A stretch of 64,000 bases of DNA from Ficedula albicollis (GCF_000247815.1 NC_021673.1:124001-188000), one strand, 5' to 3'. Shown: positions 43,129 through 55,529, numbered from the stretch's first letter. The notes: a model not told the origin generated them from the sequence alone. Program-made: numbers and translations.

Positions 43129-43901
43129 GAGGGCACGGCTGGGACAGCAGAGCCACAGGGCACCCAGACTGCACCAGCAGCCAAGAACGGGCAGGGACCA
43201 CAGGGAGAGGAGCGGCCCCAGAGCAGCACCCGCCCTCTGCCAGCACGCCAGCCTTGGGGGAAACGTTCTGCAGAGAGCAGAGGGCACTACAGGGTTGCAA
43301 GAATGGAGACAGCCTGTGCGTCCAGCCAGGAGACAGGCCAAGGGGGCAGCAGGAGGGTCAGGAAGTGCCCACCAAGAGGCAAGAGCAGAGCTGGCACCGG
43401 CTGCTCAAGGCAGCCCAGTGGAACAGTGCCAGTGTCCCACTGACACCTGTGGGATGGCAGAGAGGAAAAGGAAGGGGAGCAGCAGTGACACAAAGTGCGG
43501 CCCTCACAGCTCGTGTCAAGTCCCCTCTCCATGCTCTGAGTGGGGGGGAGTACAGCTCTGAGCAGAAGGGAGCTGGGGAGCTAAAAGCAGCTTCAGCACA
43601 GGGCTGGGGCCGAGCTGGGTCCTGCTGCTGGGGCAGAGCTGGGTCCTGCTCTGCAAAGGGCCTGGCTACACCCTGCGCTGCTGCCCAGCCCCGAGACCCT
43701 CCTGGCAGACCGTGACACGGAGCCACGGGAACAGTGCTGCCCACCTCCTTCCCCACGGACACGCTGCTGCTCCGTGGGCTGCAGCAGGTCCCCAGGCAGG
43801 GTGCGCCCCCAGGAGCGGCACTGGGGCAGGCTGGCCCCACGCCTCACCCCCAGCCCGCCCCAGGAGCCCCACACAGGCTGGGGAGGCAATCAGAGCACTG
43901 A

Positions 43902-43926
43902 GGGGGGGGGGGGGGGGGGGGGGGGG
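43902..43926. other. Pure G run (25 bases) between direct copies of its flank
   Basis: The 56-bp sequence ending GCACTGAG occurs just before the run (about 43847-43902) and again just after it (about 43934-43989), with one clear mismatch (AATCAG against ACTCAG). Confidence 0.85.
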
Positions 43927-44109
43927 ACGCATCCCCCCCAGCCCGCCCCAGGAGCCCCACACAGGCTGGGGAGGCACTCAGAGCACTGAGTCCTCTGCCA
44001 TGCCGCCCCCCCTGCTGCAGCCGCTGGCTCAGCATGGGCGCCTCGAGCCCGGCAGGGTGGGCAACATGCCGGGAGCTGGGGGCGCCGCCAGCGTGTGGGG
44101 CACAGGAAC

Positions 44110-44548
44110 CAGGGCAGGGCCTGTCCGACACAGGCAGACCCCGGCCCAGGGCAGGGCCTGTCAGACACACGGGGAGACCCTGGCCCAGGGCAGGGCCTGT
44201 CAGACACACAGGGAGACCCTGGCCCAGGGCAGAGCCTGTCAGACACACAGGGAGACCCTGGCCCAGGGCAGAGCCTGTCAGACACACAGGGAGACCCTGG
44301 CCCAGGGCAGAGCCTGTCAGACACACAGGGAGACCCTGGCCCAGGGCAGAGCCTGTCAGACACACAGGGAGACCCTGGCCCAGGGCAGAGCCTGTCAGAC
44401 ACACAGGGAGACCCTGGCCCAGGGCAGAGCCTGTCAGACACACAGGGAGACCCTGGCCCAGGGCAGAGCCTGTCAGACACAGGCAGACCCCGGCCCAGGG
44501 CAGGGCCTGTCCAACACAGGGAGACCCTGGCCCAGGGCAGAGCCAGCA
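44110..44548 (+). repeat. 39-bp minisatellite
   Basis: The unit is AGCCTGTCAGACACACAGGG followed by AGACCCTGGCCCAGGGCAG (39 bp), about ten copies. Central copies are identical and the edge copies diverged (CCGACACAGGCAGACCCCGG). Confidence 0.93.
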
Positions 44549-44559
44549 TGACAAATGAA

Positions 44560-44795
44560 CTTGGGCAAGTTGAAGATAATCATGATTATTTAATATTCCA
44601 ACTTGATATTCTGTGGACAAAAGATCAGAAGTCTGCTGAATCCAAAGTTTTGAATCTTTGGGTCAATACGCTTCTCATGTCTTCAACATTTAGTTTAATT
44701 TAGGAGGAAACAGTTCTGAGCTAAGATAAGATCTCAGACAAAATTGACATGGACTCACAACATGGCCTAACATAACAATTTAATCTATCCTGTGC
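44560..44795. promoter_or_regulatory. AT-rich candidate regulatory element
   Basis: A sharp switch from the GC-rich minisatellite to AT-rich unique sequence with AATCATGATTATTTAATATT, TTTAGTTTAATTTAGG and ACAATTTAATC. No repeat family is recognised. It may be a conserved element or plain AT-rich DNA. Confidence 0.32.
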
Positions 44796-44879
44796 TTCCC
44801 CTGAAAGTCAGGGAGAGCCCCGCCTGGAGCTCTGCTCTCTGGCTGTGGGGAGGGTCCTGCAGCAGGGCAGCGCAGCCCC

Positions 44880-45065
44880 TGTCCTCGGGATGCTTGTTTG
44901 CAAGCTGCGACTGTACCGTATCATTATGAGGTGTTTGGGATATCAACAAATTAGCAGGCGTCTGGGAAGAGAAGGATGCAGCACCATTCGTAAATGTCAG
45001 CTAGCTACCTCCTCATTTTGCAGATCATTAAACCCAATATTCCCAACCTGTATTAGTACGACAGG
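44880..45065. promoter_or_regulatory. Candidate conserved noncoding element (AGAP3 intron)
   Basis: A 180-bp block with GTATCATTATGAGG, ATATCAACAAATTAGCAGGC, AGATCATTAAACCCAATATT and CTGTATTAGTACG between GC-rich stretches. Balanced composition and many homeodomain-type ATTA cores support an enhancer reading. Confidence 0.48.
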
Positions 45066-45703
45066 GACAGGGCCCTCTGCGGGGACAGGCGCCAGGAGAG
45101 CACAGCAGGAGCAGCGTGATGGAGCCCCCAGAGTGCCCGGGGCTGGGGGACAGCCCGGGGCACAGTACAGGGGACAGCCCAGGGGACAGCCCCGGGCGGG
45201 GGCAGCAGCAGAAGAGGGGCTCCAGCGGGGATGGGCACACACAGGGGCCCCAGACGGGTGTGCTGTGTGTGGGGAAGGACACGTGTGTCAGGAGCAGCAG
45301 GTGCTCCCGAGGGACAGCACAGCCACACAGGGCTGTGCACGGGGTCACGTCGGGGTCCGAGAGTGACATTTCTGTGTGCTGGCAGGGAGGGGGCAATGGG
45401 GGGTGCAGAAAGGAGGGAGGGGGGCACAGGAGGGAGGGCACAGGCAGTGCAGGCTCCATGGGGTGAGCAGAGGCCTGTGGCAGGGCCAGGGTGTGCATGA
45501 GGGTCTCCCAGAGGGGTAACACGGGGCTGTGTGAGGTGCCCCAGGAAGCACAGAGTGCGGGGTGGGAGCTGTGGACACAGAGGACAGGGACACAGGGGGC
45601 AGGGACACAGGGGAGCAGCTGGAGCATGGAGATGCCCAGCACGGGCTGCCCCTCCTGCTGGGGCCATCCCCAGCCGCAGTGACTCGTTAGCACTGAATGA
45701 GGA

Positions 45704-46092
45704 GGCTCGGCTCGGCTCGGCTCGGCTCGGCTCGGCTCGGCTCGGCTCGGCTCGGCTCGGCTCGGCTCGGCTCGGCTCGGCTCGGCTCGGCTCGGCTCGG
45801 CTCGGCTCGGCTCGGCTCGGCTCGGCTCGGCTCGGCTCGGCTCGGCTCGGCTCGGCTCGGCTCGGCTCGGCTCGGCTCGGCTCGGCTCGGCTCGGCTCGG
45901 CTCGGCTCGGCTCGGCTCGGCTCGGCTCGGCTCGGCTCGGCTCGGCTCGGCTCGGCTCGGCTCGGCTCGGCTCGGCTCGGCTCGGCTCGGCTCGGCTCGG
46001 CTCGGCTCGGCTCGGCTCGGCTCGGCTCGGCTCGGCTCGGCTCGGCTCGGCTCGGCTCGGCTCGGCTCGGCTCGGCTCGGCTCGGCTCGGCT
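45704..46092 (+). repeat. (GGCTC)n microsatellite, 389 bp
   Basis: About 78 perfect, uninterrupted copies of the pentamer GGCTC (GAGCC on -). All frames are open through it, giving Ser-Arg-Ala-Glu-Pro-type or Leu-Gly-Ser-Ala-Arg-type frames that are not genes. Confidence 0.98.
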
Positions 46093-46104
46093 GACAGCCC
46101 CTGA

Positions 46105-46300
46105 CAGTCGGCATTAATCACACACATCGCCCCAACACAACTCTTTACTGGCCATCAATTTCCTGTGGGTTTTAAAACTGAAAAACAAAGACAAAACCGC
46201 GTCGTTTGGCCGCCACTGAGAAGCACATTAAGGGGCTGTCAGCTTCTCGCCATGCACCCTGCATCACTCTTTAAGCACATGAGAAGTTCATTATCCCCGG
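46105..46300. promoter_or_regulatory. Candidate conserved noncoding element (AGAP3 intron)
   Basis: Directly beside the GGCTC array lies unique sequence with CGGCATTAATCACACAC, GGCCATCAATTTCC, AAGCACATTAAGGGGC and TCATTATCC. No coding or repeat signal. Confidence 0.45.
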
Positions 46301-46654
46301 GCTCTGGCAGCCGTGGGGGCCGAGCAGGGAGCGTGGCCGAGGTGCCGCTGCCCCAGCCCTGCCTGGGGCTCTCCGGCCCTGCTGCAGCCCCACGGGGCCG
46401 GGCCCGGCCAGGAGCAGCGTGGGGCAGCACAGGGCACTCCCGGCACAGAGCCGTGCGGCTCCGAGAGAGCAGCGTCCTGAAGGTCCCTGCAGGGTGGCAC
46501 CTGCCAGGGTGGCACGAGCACCGCCGTCCCCCGACAGCCTGGCACAGCCTGCCAGCCCCGGGCGCTGCTGACAGCCCCGCCGCTCTCCCAGTCTTGACAG
46601 CCCCAATCCCACGCCTGCCGTGCTCGGCGGATGCTCCCTGGCAGCCTGACACCG

Positions 46655-46832
46655 AGCTCTCTTTAACATGAGCCCATGTAAAAAAGCAACAGCTCGTTTG
46701 ATTTATGATACTTCAGAACAACTAAGATTCAATTGCTCTGCACGTCCCTGGCTCTGATTACCTCCTAAATGAGATAAACTGATGGCAATTTATCCCCAGA
46801 CCTCACCAACTTTCCCAGGATGCTAACCTGAG
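46655..46832. promoter_or_regulatory. Candidate conserved noncoding element (AGAP3 intron)
   Basis: An AT-rich block with GCTCGTTTGATTTATGATAC, AAGATTCAATTGCTCTG, TCTGATTACCTCC and GATGGCAATTTATCC. Non-repetitive. Confidence 0.42.
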
Positions 46833-47079
46833 CTGCTCGTGCCTAGCTCACGGGTGTGGGGCGGTGCAGGCGGGTGCAGGCAGCCTGAACAGCCCAAACC
46901 TGCTCCTCACACAGCCCCAGGGCTGCTCCTGGGGGCTGGGAAGTTCTGGGGGGTGTCCCTGCACTGTGCTCCCCGCACCAGCACAGCCACACTGATGGGA
47001 GCTAAAGGGAAGCATGGCTCCTCACTGGGCTGTCCCCAGGACACTGAACCCTCCACAGAGGGATGAGCACCACAGGGGA

Positions 47080-47805
47080 CAGCAGCCCAGTCACAGAGAC
47101 AGCAGCCCCGCCACAGGGAAAGCAGCCCAGCTACAGGGACAGCAGCCCAGTCACAGGGGACAGCAGCAATGCTCACCCAGGGCTCACAGCTGGACCATTA
47201 GACACTGGGACAGCACCTCAGGCAGAGGCTCAGCACCTCCCTGTACTTGTTTCCAGTCTCTGCTTGTCATGCAGGACAGTGACCCATCACGGGTGGCCAC
47301 CTGAACACCAGTCCCAGAGTCACTTGCCCCTCTGCCTGTGCCCTGGCCCGCTGCTCCTGCTGATGAGCTGCCCATGTCCAGAGCTGCATCAGAGCTCCAC
47401 AGGGAAAGCAGCCCAGCCACAGGGGCCAGCAGCCCAGCTACAGGGACAGCAGCCCAGTCAGAGGGACAGCAGCCCGGCCACAGGGAAAGCAGCCCAGCTA
47501 CAGAGACAGCAGCCCAGTCACAGGGGACAGCAGCCCAGTCACAGGGACAGCAGCCCAGTCACAGGGGACAGCAGCAATGCTCACCCAGGGCTCACAGCTG
47601 GACCATTAGACACTGGGACAGCACCTCAGGCAGAGGCTCAGCACCTCCCTGTACTTGTTTCCAGTCTCTGCTTGTCATGCAGGACAGTGACCCATCACGG
47701 GTGGCCACCTGAACACCAGTCCCAGAGTCACTTGCCCCTCTGCCTGTGCCCTGGCCCGCTGCTCCTGCTGATGAGCTGCCCATGTCCAGAGCTGCATCAG
47801 AGCTT
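47080..47805 (+). repeat. AGCAGCCCAGTCACAGGGAC array with a 409-bp spaced duplication
   Basis: Short arrays of about 20-bp AGCAGCCCAGTCACAGGGAC-like units lie at 47080-47165 and 47400-47570. After each comes the same block of about 240 bp (about 47154-47396 and 47563-47805, spacing 409), nearly identical and starting GGGGACAGCAGCAATGCTCA. Confidence 0.92.
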
Positions 47806-48127
47806 GGAGCGGTCCCAGAGCTCAGAGCAGGAGAGAGCAACGACGTCACTCACAAAGCTCACGGGCAAGGGTGAAAAGGATGTGTGACCAGCCCCATAAT
47901 TCACACTGAGCACAGGGATGCACATGGTCCTCTCTCGACCAGGATGTCCCCCTCATGCCAAAATGGGGCACACAGCTCACTGCTGCTGGAGCTGGCTAAA
48001 ACCAAGCTGGGAAGCTCTAAGTGCAGCAACAGTGGCTGCTCCCATGACCTGGAGCACAGTTCTGCTGGCACAGATGCTGCCCACAGCAGCAGGTCCTGTC
48101 CATGCAGGGTAAGCTGGGAGCACGACA

Positions 48128-48238
48128 CAACTGACCCAGCCTCTGCAATTACAATTTTGCAGTTGGATCGATTTTCTAATATACTAGATTCTTTTAAACA
48201 ATAAATGCAAGTTCGGTTTGTCCCTAGCTGAGCAAAAG
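48128..48238. promoter_or_regulatory. AT-rich candidate regulatory element
   Basis: A compact block with GCAATTACAATTTTGCAG, GATCGATTTTCTAATATACT and AAACAATAAATGCAAG inside GC-rich intron. No repeat is recognised. Confidence 0.38.
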
Positions 48239-49074
48239 GCAGCAAGGCAGCACGCAGCAGCCCCCAGCAGCACTGTGTCCCCAGCTGGTTCCACCAGCTC
48301 TGCCCAGCTGAGCCGCACGTGTTGCACCCACTGAGCCACTGGAAAACGACACAGGGGCTTGGAAAGCCTGGATTCCCCTGGGGACATGGAGGATGGGCTG
48401 TCAGTGTGCCTGTGTGCCCCAGGTCCCCTCTGCTGTGCCGGGCTCTCCTCACACGGTGTCTGTGCTGCCTCCTGCTCCCTCCTGCTCCCTCCTGCCTCCT
48501 GCTGCCTCCTGCACTTTGGCACCAAAACACTGCACAGCACACAGGGGGCTCCTCCCGCTCCAGCTCTGGTGCCAGGGGCTCTGCACAAGGCCTGTGTGCA
48601 AGGTCTGTGCAGTGACAGATGAAGTCTGGAACGGACACTTTGCTGGTAAATGAAGTTCTGTGTTGACAAATGCCAAGGAATGCACATTGTAGGGAAAAGT
48701 TGTATTGCTACAACACCTGATAGGGCTTTAAATTAACTGTGTCAGCCTGAGACAGGGGCTGGGTAACACTTCAGGTAAGACAGACCTCTGCCCAGCTCAC
48801 CACCATGGCCAAGGACCAGTGCAGCAAACACCAAAAATACTCTGATGCCCTCACGCTGGCCACATGTCTCCACCCCCATCACTCCACCTTCCAGGGATGC
48901 TGCCACACCAGGAGGGACAGAAGGAGTGACTGTGTGACTGAAAAAAATCACATCCCTATGAAATGATGGAAAACTGGGATTGCTCAAGGACTCCTGTCCT
49001 GGGCACATAAGGGTGAGAGCCCTCCCCTGTGCATCTGGGAGCAGAGGGCTGGGAATTCTGCCAAGCACACGTGT

Positions 49075-49205
49075 TGTTGAAAGGGAACTAATCAAATTTT
49101 AAGACTTCAAGCAGTGGTTAGTCCATGTTACTGCTTCATAAAAGTGTTCCCACATTCAATTACCTTTTCTACTATGAAATTGCATTACATTCTGTGTACT
49201 GTGAG
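49075..49205. promoter_or_regulatory. AT-rich candidate regulatory element
   Basis: A short AT-rich island with AACTAATCAAATTTTAAGAC, ATTCAATTACC and GAAATTGCATTACATTCTG. Weak evidence. Confidence 0.28.
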
Positions 49206-50441
49206 GTCCCAGCATCTGCACCTCTCACGCCCTGTCAGCTGCACTGAGCAGCCACAGGACCAGACCTCCTGTGCAAGCACTGACACATCAGTCCTGTGCT
49301 CCTTGGCCTTTGTTGTGCTCAGCTGGGAGCCCTCATGTCCACTTGATAAACACAATCATCACACTGAGGTCAGCTCTGGGACCTCCTTTACAATTCTTCC
49401 TTAGCATTTCATTTACAGGATAGGACACACTACTTCAGCACATGCTTTCTCAGTCTTACATATGGGGGAGCAAATCCATCACCTCCTTCACTATCCCACT
49501 ATGAATACAAAGAATGAGCCTCTCCTTTTGCCAAGCACTGGGCTGAAAACTGCAAACCAGTCTGGGAAGGGCAACAATGGGTCTGAGGAGGCAACACACA
49601 CACAGAGTTAGAACAAAGTGCAACTGCAGGCAGTGCATTCTGCTAACCAAGGGACACTAGTTTGACAGACTCAAACGATGCCCAAGGTTCCTCAACCAGC
49701 CACCCCAGAGGAGAAGTCTTGGACTTGGTGCATTTCAGATGCAGACAACTGTAACAGCAAAAAAGGAACAGCAGAGCTGCCCAGCTCTGAACATCACCAA
49801 AGCAATGATTCCAAGAACAGGAACTTGAGCTGCTCTGCTATGGGATACCTGGGCTGCTGCACTGCAGGCAGACACAGGATTTGGAGCACGGTGCCAGGAC
49901 AGTTGCAGCACCTTCAGGTACAGACAAATATTTGCTGGCTTGTTTTGCAGCAACTGTTAGCTTCAAACGCTTGTACTGAACCCTCCTCCCCTCTGAATCA
50001 CATCTTTACTTTGGTTCACTACAGAAGCCTATTGAGTGCTGTGGGACAGGATGACCAAGAATAAATCTCACTTTTCCAGCAGCTAATCACAGATGCAGGC
50101 TTTGGAGAACACGGCTGAAAGGCTCATCTCCACCTGGACAAGTCTGGTGTCTTTTCCCAGCAGAATGCTTCCCCCTGCCTTGCAGCCTGCCCAGCTTTGG
50201 GGCCCTCTTCAGTAACCACAGACACCAGAATTTCTCCACACAAAACCCATCAGTACTCTGAGCATTGGGAAAGCAATGCACATGCCTTCAGCTGGCCCTC
50301 TGAAGCAGACAAGCTTTTCCAAAAGATCCTTGGCTTGAGGCAGGTGCCCAGCACAGGTCTTTTAAACTACCAAAGTCTGGCCAATTTACAAGCCAATGGA
50401 AATAGGTGCTTGTGGTGGAAAGTGTCTGAGAGCAGCCCTTA

Positions 50442-50909
<468 letters not shown>

Positions 50910-51409
50910 TCATGAACAGGGGGACAGTGACAGTCTCCTCTTCCCAGGACACCCAAGGGCTCTGGAGCAGCCCCAGTTCTTGGCTGGCTTGAGCTACACA
51001 GCCCCATGGCACAGGGCAGGATGTGCCCAGCCCCATGGCACGGGGCAGGACGTGCCCAGCTCCATGGCAGGACGTACCCAGCCCCATGGCAGGGATGTGC
51101 CCAGCCCCATGGCACGGGGCTGCTCCCACAGCCATTGCAGCTCCCTGGGCAGCCAGGCTGGACCCCTCTGCACTGGGACCCACGCAGGGCAATCACAGCA
51201 GCACCTCTGGGGCAGCCCCGTGTCCCGCCCCAGTCACGAGCTCTTGGGGAAGCAGCCCCCTCCCAGGACAAGTGTTTGGGAAGGGACATGCCCCCAAGGT
51301 GCCCTCTGGGGCAGCGGCAGGCCCAGGAGCTGCAGAGGCTCTCTGGAAGCGCTGCCCTCGAGCCCTGCTCTGCCAGACGAGGTGACTGGGCTCGCCACAC
51401 TCGGAGCCT

Positions 51410-51725
51410 GAGAACCACGGGCTCAATAGGCTTCCGATACGGAGCTGAAGAAGCTGCATCCCCAGCAGCAACGCACCAAATTTATCCTCAATCATACTGT
51501 TCCTTACAATTAATAGCAGAATTAGAAACAATCAGGGAGCTGCCTAATTACTGTCAATTAGAGTGCGCTAATCAAGCTCCGATCACACACACACACGCTG
51601 CCGCTGCACTCACCATTAAATGTCAAATTTCATTAGAGACCAGCAACAAAATCAAAAGCCTGACATTCAATTTCAGCAGCACACACAGCGCAGGCTTCCA
51701 ATCAGCATAAAAATGCAGACTCCGG
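51410..51725. promoter_or_regulatory. Candidate conserved noncoding element (AGAP3 intron)
   Basis: A 310-bp AT-rich, non-repetitive block. It is dense with homeodomain-type words: ACAATTAATAGCAG, TGCCTAATTACTGTCAATTA, GTGCGCTAATCAAGC, ACCATTAAATGTC and AAATTTCATTAGAG, plus TTCCAATCAGC. It is one of the strongest enhancer-like islands in the window. Confidence 0.52.
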
Positions 51726-52234
51726 GGAAGGCAGCGAGGCGCAGGAGCCCTCGCTGCACTGTTAACCCTCTCCTAAATCCACAGCTGCTCTGCAGTGTCC
51801 ACCCACCCTAGGGCAGGGAGGGCAGCCCCACGCCAGGACCTCTGGCCCAGGCAGCCTGCCGTCCCCTCTGCCACAGTCCAGCGTCTCCCACCAAGTCCTG
51901 ACCTCCCATTTCCAGTTCTGTGGCACCTGGAATTGAGAAAGGAATCCCAGCACTGCACAAGGGCAGCAGCTCCAGCAGCAGGAGGGCAAGGACCTGCCAA
52001 GCCTTTCTCCCACCCCAGCCCATCCTCTGCTCCCTCAGCTCATCCTGGTATGGTCAGACTGGTTTTTTGGGGCTTGGTCTGTCTCGACAAGCAGCTGCAG
52101 TGGGGTGGGGAGAGGCACAGAGGGGCTCAGGCCAGGAGCTGCCCAGGCAGGGATGGAGGTGCAGCTGGTGTCCCCTCACGCAGCTGAGAGAGGCTGCAGC
52201 GTTAGAGCTTCCCAACTTTGCTGTCTCCTGCACT

Positions 52235-52370
52235 GACACACAGGGTGTTTCTGCTGCTACTTATCCATGGGGAAATAGCTCACCCTTGACAATTAAGAGA
52301 GACAAATCTAATAAAATCAGACTCCAGTTTTCTAAATATAAATTACTGATCATGCTACAGGACGGTGCTC
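52235..52370. promoter_or_regulatory. AT-rich candidate regulatory element
   Basis: A short block with TTGACAATTAAGAG, AAATCTAATAAAATCAG and AAATATAAATTACTGATC. No repeat is recognised. Confidence 0.33.
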
Positions 52371-53148
52371 AGAGCAGGTGTGAAGCACCTTCAGCTCCCA
52401 GCCACATGTCACAGGGGACCTGAACTTTCTCACCAGCAGTGCCTCTATCCCCCCTCTGCTGCCCACCTGCTCACCAGGATGCTCCCTGGGCCAAATCCCA
52501 CACCTGTGGCACCCTGCCCCACTCCAGGCTCAGCGAGTGGGGTCACACATTTTCACATTCCCCTCCTGTGGCCTGCCATGAGCAGGCAGCTCCTGAGGGA
52601 TCAGATCATCACCCACGTCCCTGCTCTCACTGCCCAGCAGCCAACACCAGAGCTGGGCACTTGCAGGGCCCCTGTGGGATGGGGACAGGATGGCAATGGG
52701 GTGGGGGCAGCACATGGAACACTCCCTTTGCTAGACCAGACATTGCTCAATCTCTCCTTCGCCAGCAGGACAACTGAACCCCTCACCCAAGGACTTCAAG
52801 AGCCCCATCTCACCAAGGAACCTTTCACAGGTATCCCTGGGACCTCCTGGGCCCTTCCCCAAACCAGTCAGTCTTAGGGGGACCCTGGAACCCCACAGGT
52901 GGGCTGCAGGGCTCCTGCACTAGGGACAGATACAGAATGTGCTGGAGCATGTTTACATGACTGTATGGCCCCATCCCATTGCACAACCAGAGCAGACATC
53001 CCGGAGTTGGGATGGCAGCCTACAGCCTTGCTGAGTGCCCAGAATCAGCTCTGAGCACAGGAAAACTCCTCCCCTGCCCTGCCATGCAGAACTGGAACCA
53101 CAGCGAGAGCCTGGCCTCTGGCAGAGCTGGGCTCAGGGTGGTGCAGGG

Positions 53149-53173
53149 CTCAGCTCAGCTCAGCTCAGCTCAG
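53149..53173 (+). repeat. (CTCAG)n microsatellite
   Basis: Five perfect copies of the pentamer CTCAG. Confidence 0.85.
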
Positions 53174-53519
53174 TCCCTGATGGAGGGGTGGCTGTGCTGC
53201 TCAGCTCAGCACGCCCTGCCGTGTGGAAAGCACTGCCCACCCAACAAATGCCCCTCCCTCATGACACTGGGAATCCACTTCTGTCACCTGGGGCTGTGGG
53301 GGACACAGAGCAGGGATGCAGCCCTGGGAACTGCCTGGCACCCCCAGGCACGGCCACAATGTGCTGCAGGCCCTGCAGAACAGCTGGCCCTGTGCTGGGT
53401 CTGGGGAGCACTAGCACAGGGCACTGGGACCTGAGAGGGGTGAGCAGCCAACAGCACACAGGACAACACTGAGCACTGGTGTGACACCTCACCCTCCGTG
53501 GCACTGGCTGCAGCAGCAG

Positions 53520-53795
53520 CACAGAATCACAGAATGGTTTGGGCAGGAAGGGACCAAGGCTCACCCAATCCCACCCCTGCCATGAGCAGGGACACCTTCC
53601 ACTGTCCCAGGCTGCTCCAAGCCCCATCCAACCTGGCCTTGGGCACTGCCAGGGATGGGGCAGCCGCCTCTGGGCTTCTCTGGGCACCTGCTGCCTCACC
53701 ACCCTCTCAATAAAACACTGCTTCCCTGTATCTAGTCAAAACCCATCCACTTTTAGTTTAAAAACATGATTCCTTTTCCTGCTACAACAGACTGT
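53520..53795 (-). mobile_element. CR1 LINE 3' fragment (-)
   Basis: The + strand reads CACAGAATCACAGAATGGTT, then GGACACCTTCCACTGTCCCA, CCATCCAACCTGGCCTTGGG, GGGATGGGGCA and TTTTAGTTTAAAAACATG. This is the avian CR1 3' end in reverse complement, in an AGAP3 intron and in the same orientation as the gene. Confidence 0.92.
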
Positions 53796-54719
53796 GCAGA
53801 TCAGTCCCATCTGAGTCTCCAGTAACTGTGCACAGAAGAGGCAGACTGCTCCAGGTGCTGTGAGCATGGACAGGAACAGAAGGAGAGGGAGCAGAGGGAT
53901 GGAGAGCAGAAGGGGCAGGACAGGGGACAGAGGGATGGGGGCACGGGCTGGCTGGTTCTCCTGTGCCACCCAGGCCAGGGCAGGGCAACACACAGCACGG
54001 CTGCACCAGCCCCCAGCTCTGCAGAGGGGAGGAAGGATGATGCCATGACAGCTCCTGGGGCAGGAGGGAACCAGGGCAAGGAGCTGCTGTGCGAGGGCTG
54101 GTGCCCCAGAGCCCATCAGTGCCAAGGTGTGTGCCTGTGCATGCAGCAGGAGGGCACCAGAGCTGCTGCTGTGCACATGGGGCTCAGGGCTCCACGGGCT
54201 GGGCAAGGGGCTGCCTGGGCTGGGAGCCTCTCCAGCACGGGGACAAGCAGGCACACCTGAGTCCAGTGCCCCTGGCGATGCCCTCCCCAGTGTCCCCATG
54301 TCCCCGTGTCCCCCTGGCCATGCTCTCTCCAGTGTCCCCCTGTCCCCGGGTCCCAGTCCCCCAGCCATGCCCTGCTCTGTGTCCCTGTGTCCCAGTCCCC
54401 TGGCCATGCCCTCCCCAGTGTCCCAGTCCCTCGGCCATGCCCTGCCCCGTGTCCCCGTGTCCCCCCGGCCATGATCTGCCTCATGTCCCTGTGCCCCTGT
54501 GTCCCCATGTCCCAGTCCCCCGTCCATGCCCTGCCCGTGTCCCCGTGTCCCCCTGGCCATTCCCTGCCCCGTGTCCCAGTGTCCCTCGGCCATGCCCCGC
54601 CCGTGTCCCCGTGTCCCGCCATGCCCCGCCCGTGTCCCCGTGTCCCCGTGTCCCAGCCCAGCGCTGCCGGCACAGCCCCGCTCCGCGCTGCCCCTGCGCT
54701 CCCCTCGCCCGCGCTGCCC

Positions 54720-54935
54720 CATCAGCAGTAACAGTCTGATTAATTCGCTTCCAGCAGGGAGCTGATGGGGCCAATGATGGAGCCGCTGCATCAGGCGCGC
54801 TGAAATTGATAGTTTTTCACAGTTACAAATGAGGAGCCTCCTCAGCTGCAAATGGCGCCCGCACAGTCGGACTCCGGTAATGATCATAAAGAGGCTCCTT
54901 TAAACTGCGAAAGCCCCTGGGAGCGGGCGGGGGGG
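54720..54935. promoter_or_regulatory. Candidate conserved noncoding element (AGAP3 intron)
   Basis: Sequence begins AGTAACAGTCTGATTAATTC. It goes on with GGGCCAATGATGGAGCC, GCTGAAATTGATAG, GTTACAAATGAGGAGCC and GGTAATGATCATAAAGAGGC. It is rich in ATTA, TGAT and CAAAT words, with no coding frame and no repeat. It follows a low-complexity TGTCCCCGTG region abruptly. Confidence 0.5.
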
Positions 54936-54944
54936 CGGCTGCCG

Positions 54945-55145
54945 CGCTAATGAGAACTACAAGGGGCGAGCAGGCATGGAAATGGCTCCTCCACTCTTGA
55001 TGTGCATTTAACTGCTTTTTTAGTGCGGCGGCAGAGCCAGGAACGAAGGAGTGATGAATGCAGCACAAAAGCATTTATTTTCCAATTCGGCAAAGTGGCT
55101 ACGTTGGGAAATGTATGAATTATTTTAATTCACTCAACTGTCCTG
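54945..55145. promoter_or_regulatory. Candidate conserved noncoding element (AGAP3 intron)
   Basis: A second island just downstream with CGCGCTAATGAGAAC, TGTGCATTTAACTGC, AAGCATTTATTTTCCAATTC and GAATTATTTTAATTCAC. It may be one element with the preceding block, as only a short GC-rich gap separates them. Confidence 0.42.
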
Positions 55146-55372
55146 AAACATCACTGAGAGCGAGTGAGCGTGGGGGGAGGGGGCGGGCTGTGCTCAGTGT
55201 GGGCTCCAGAGACAGGAATCACTCCTGTTCCTTCAACTGCCCCGAAATCTGGGAGATGGGGGTGCCAACGACACGGGGCTGAGGGACAGCAGCGGTGCCC
55301 CAGCACGGAGAGCCCACAGCAAGGGCAGAGCAGAGGCTCGGAGCCATCCTGCCGCAGAGCAGTGTCCCCTGG

Positions 55373-55529
<157 letters not shown>

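Noticed and set aside
44110..44548. CRISPR-like regular repeat array
   Set aside because: The copies are head-to-tail without unique spacers, in a vertebrate intron. It is a minisatellite.
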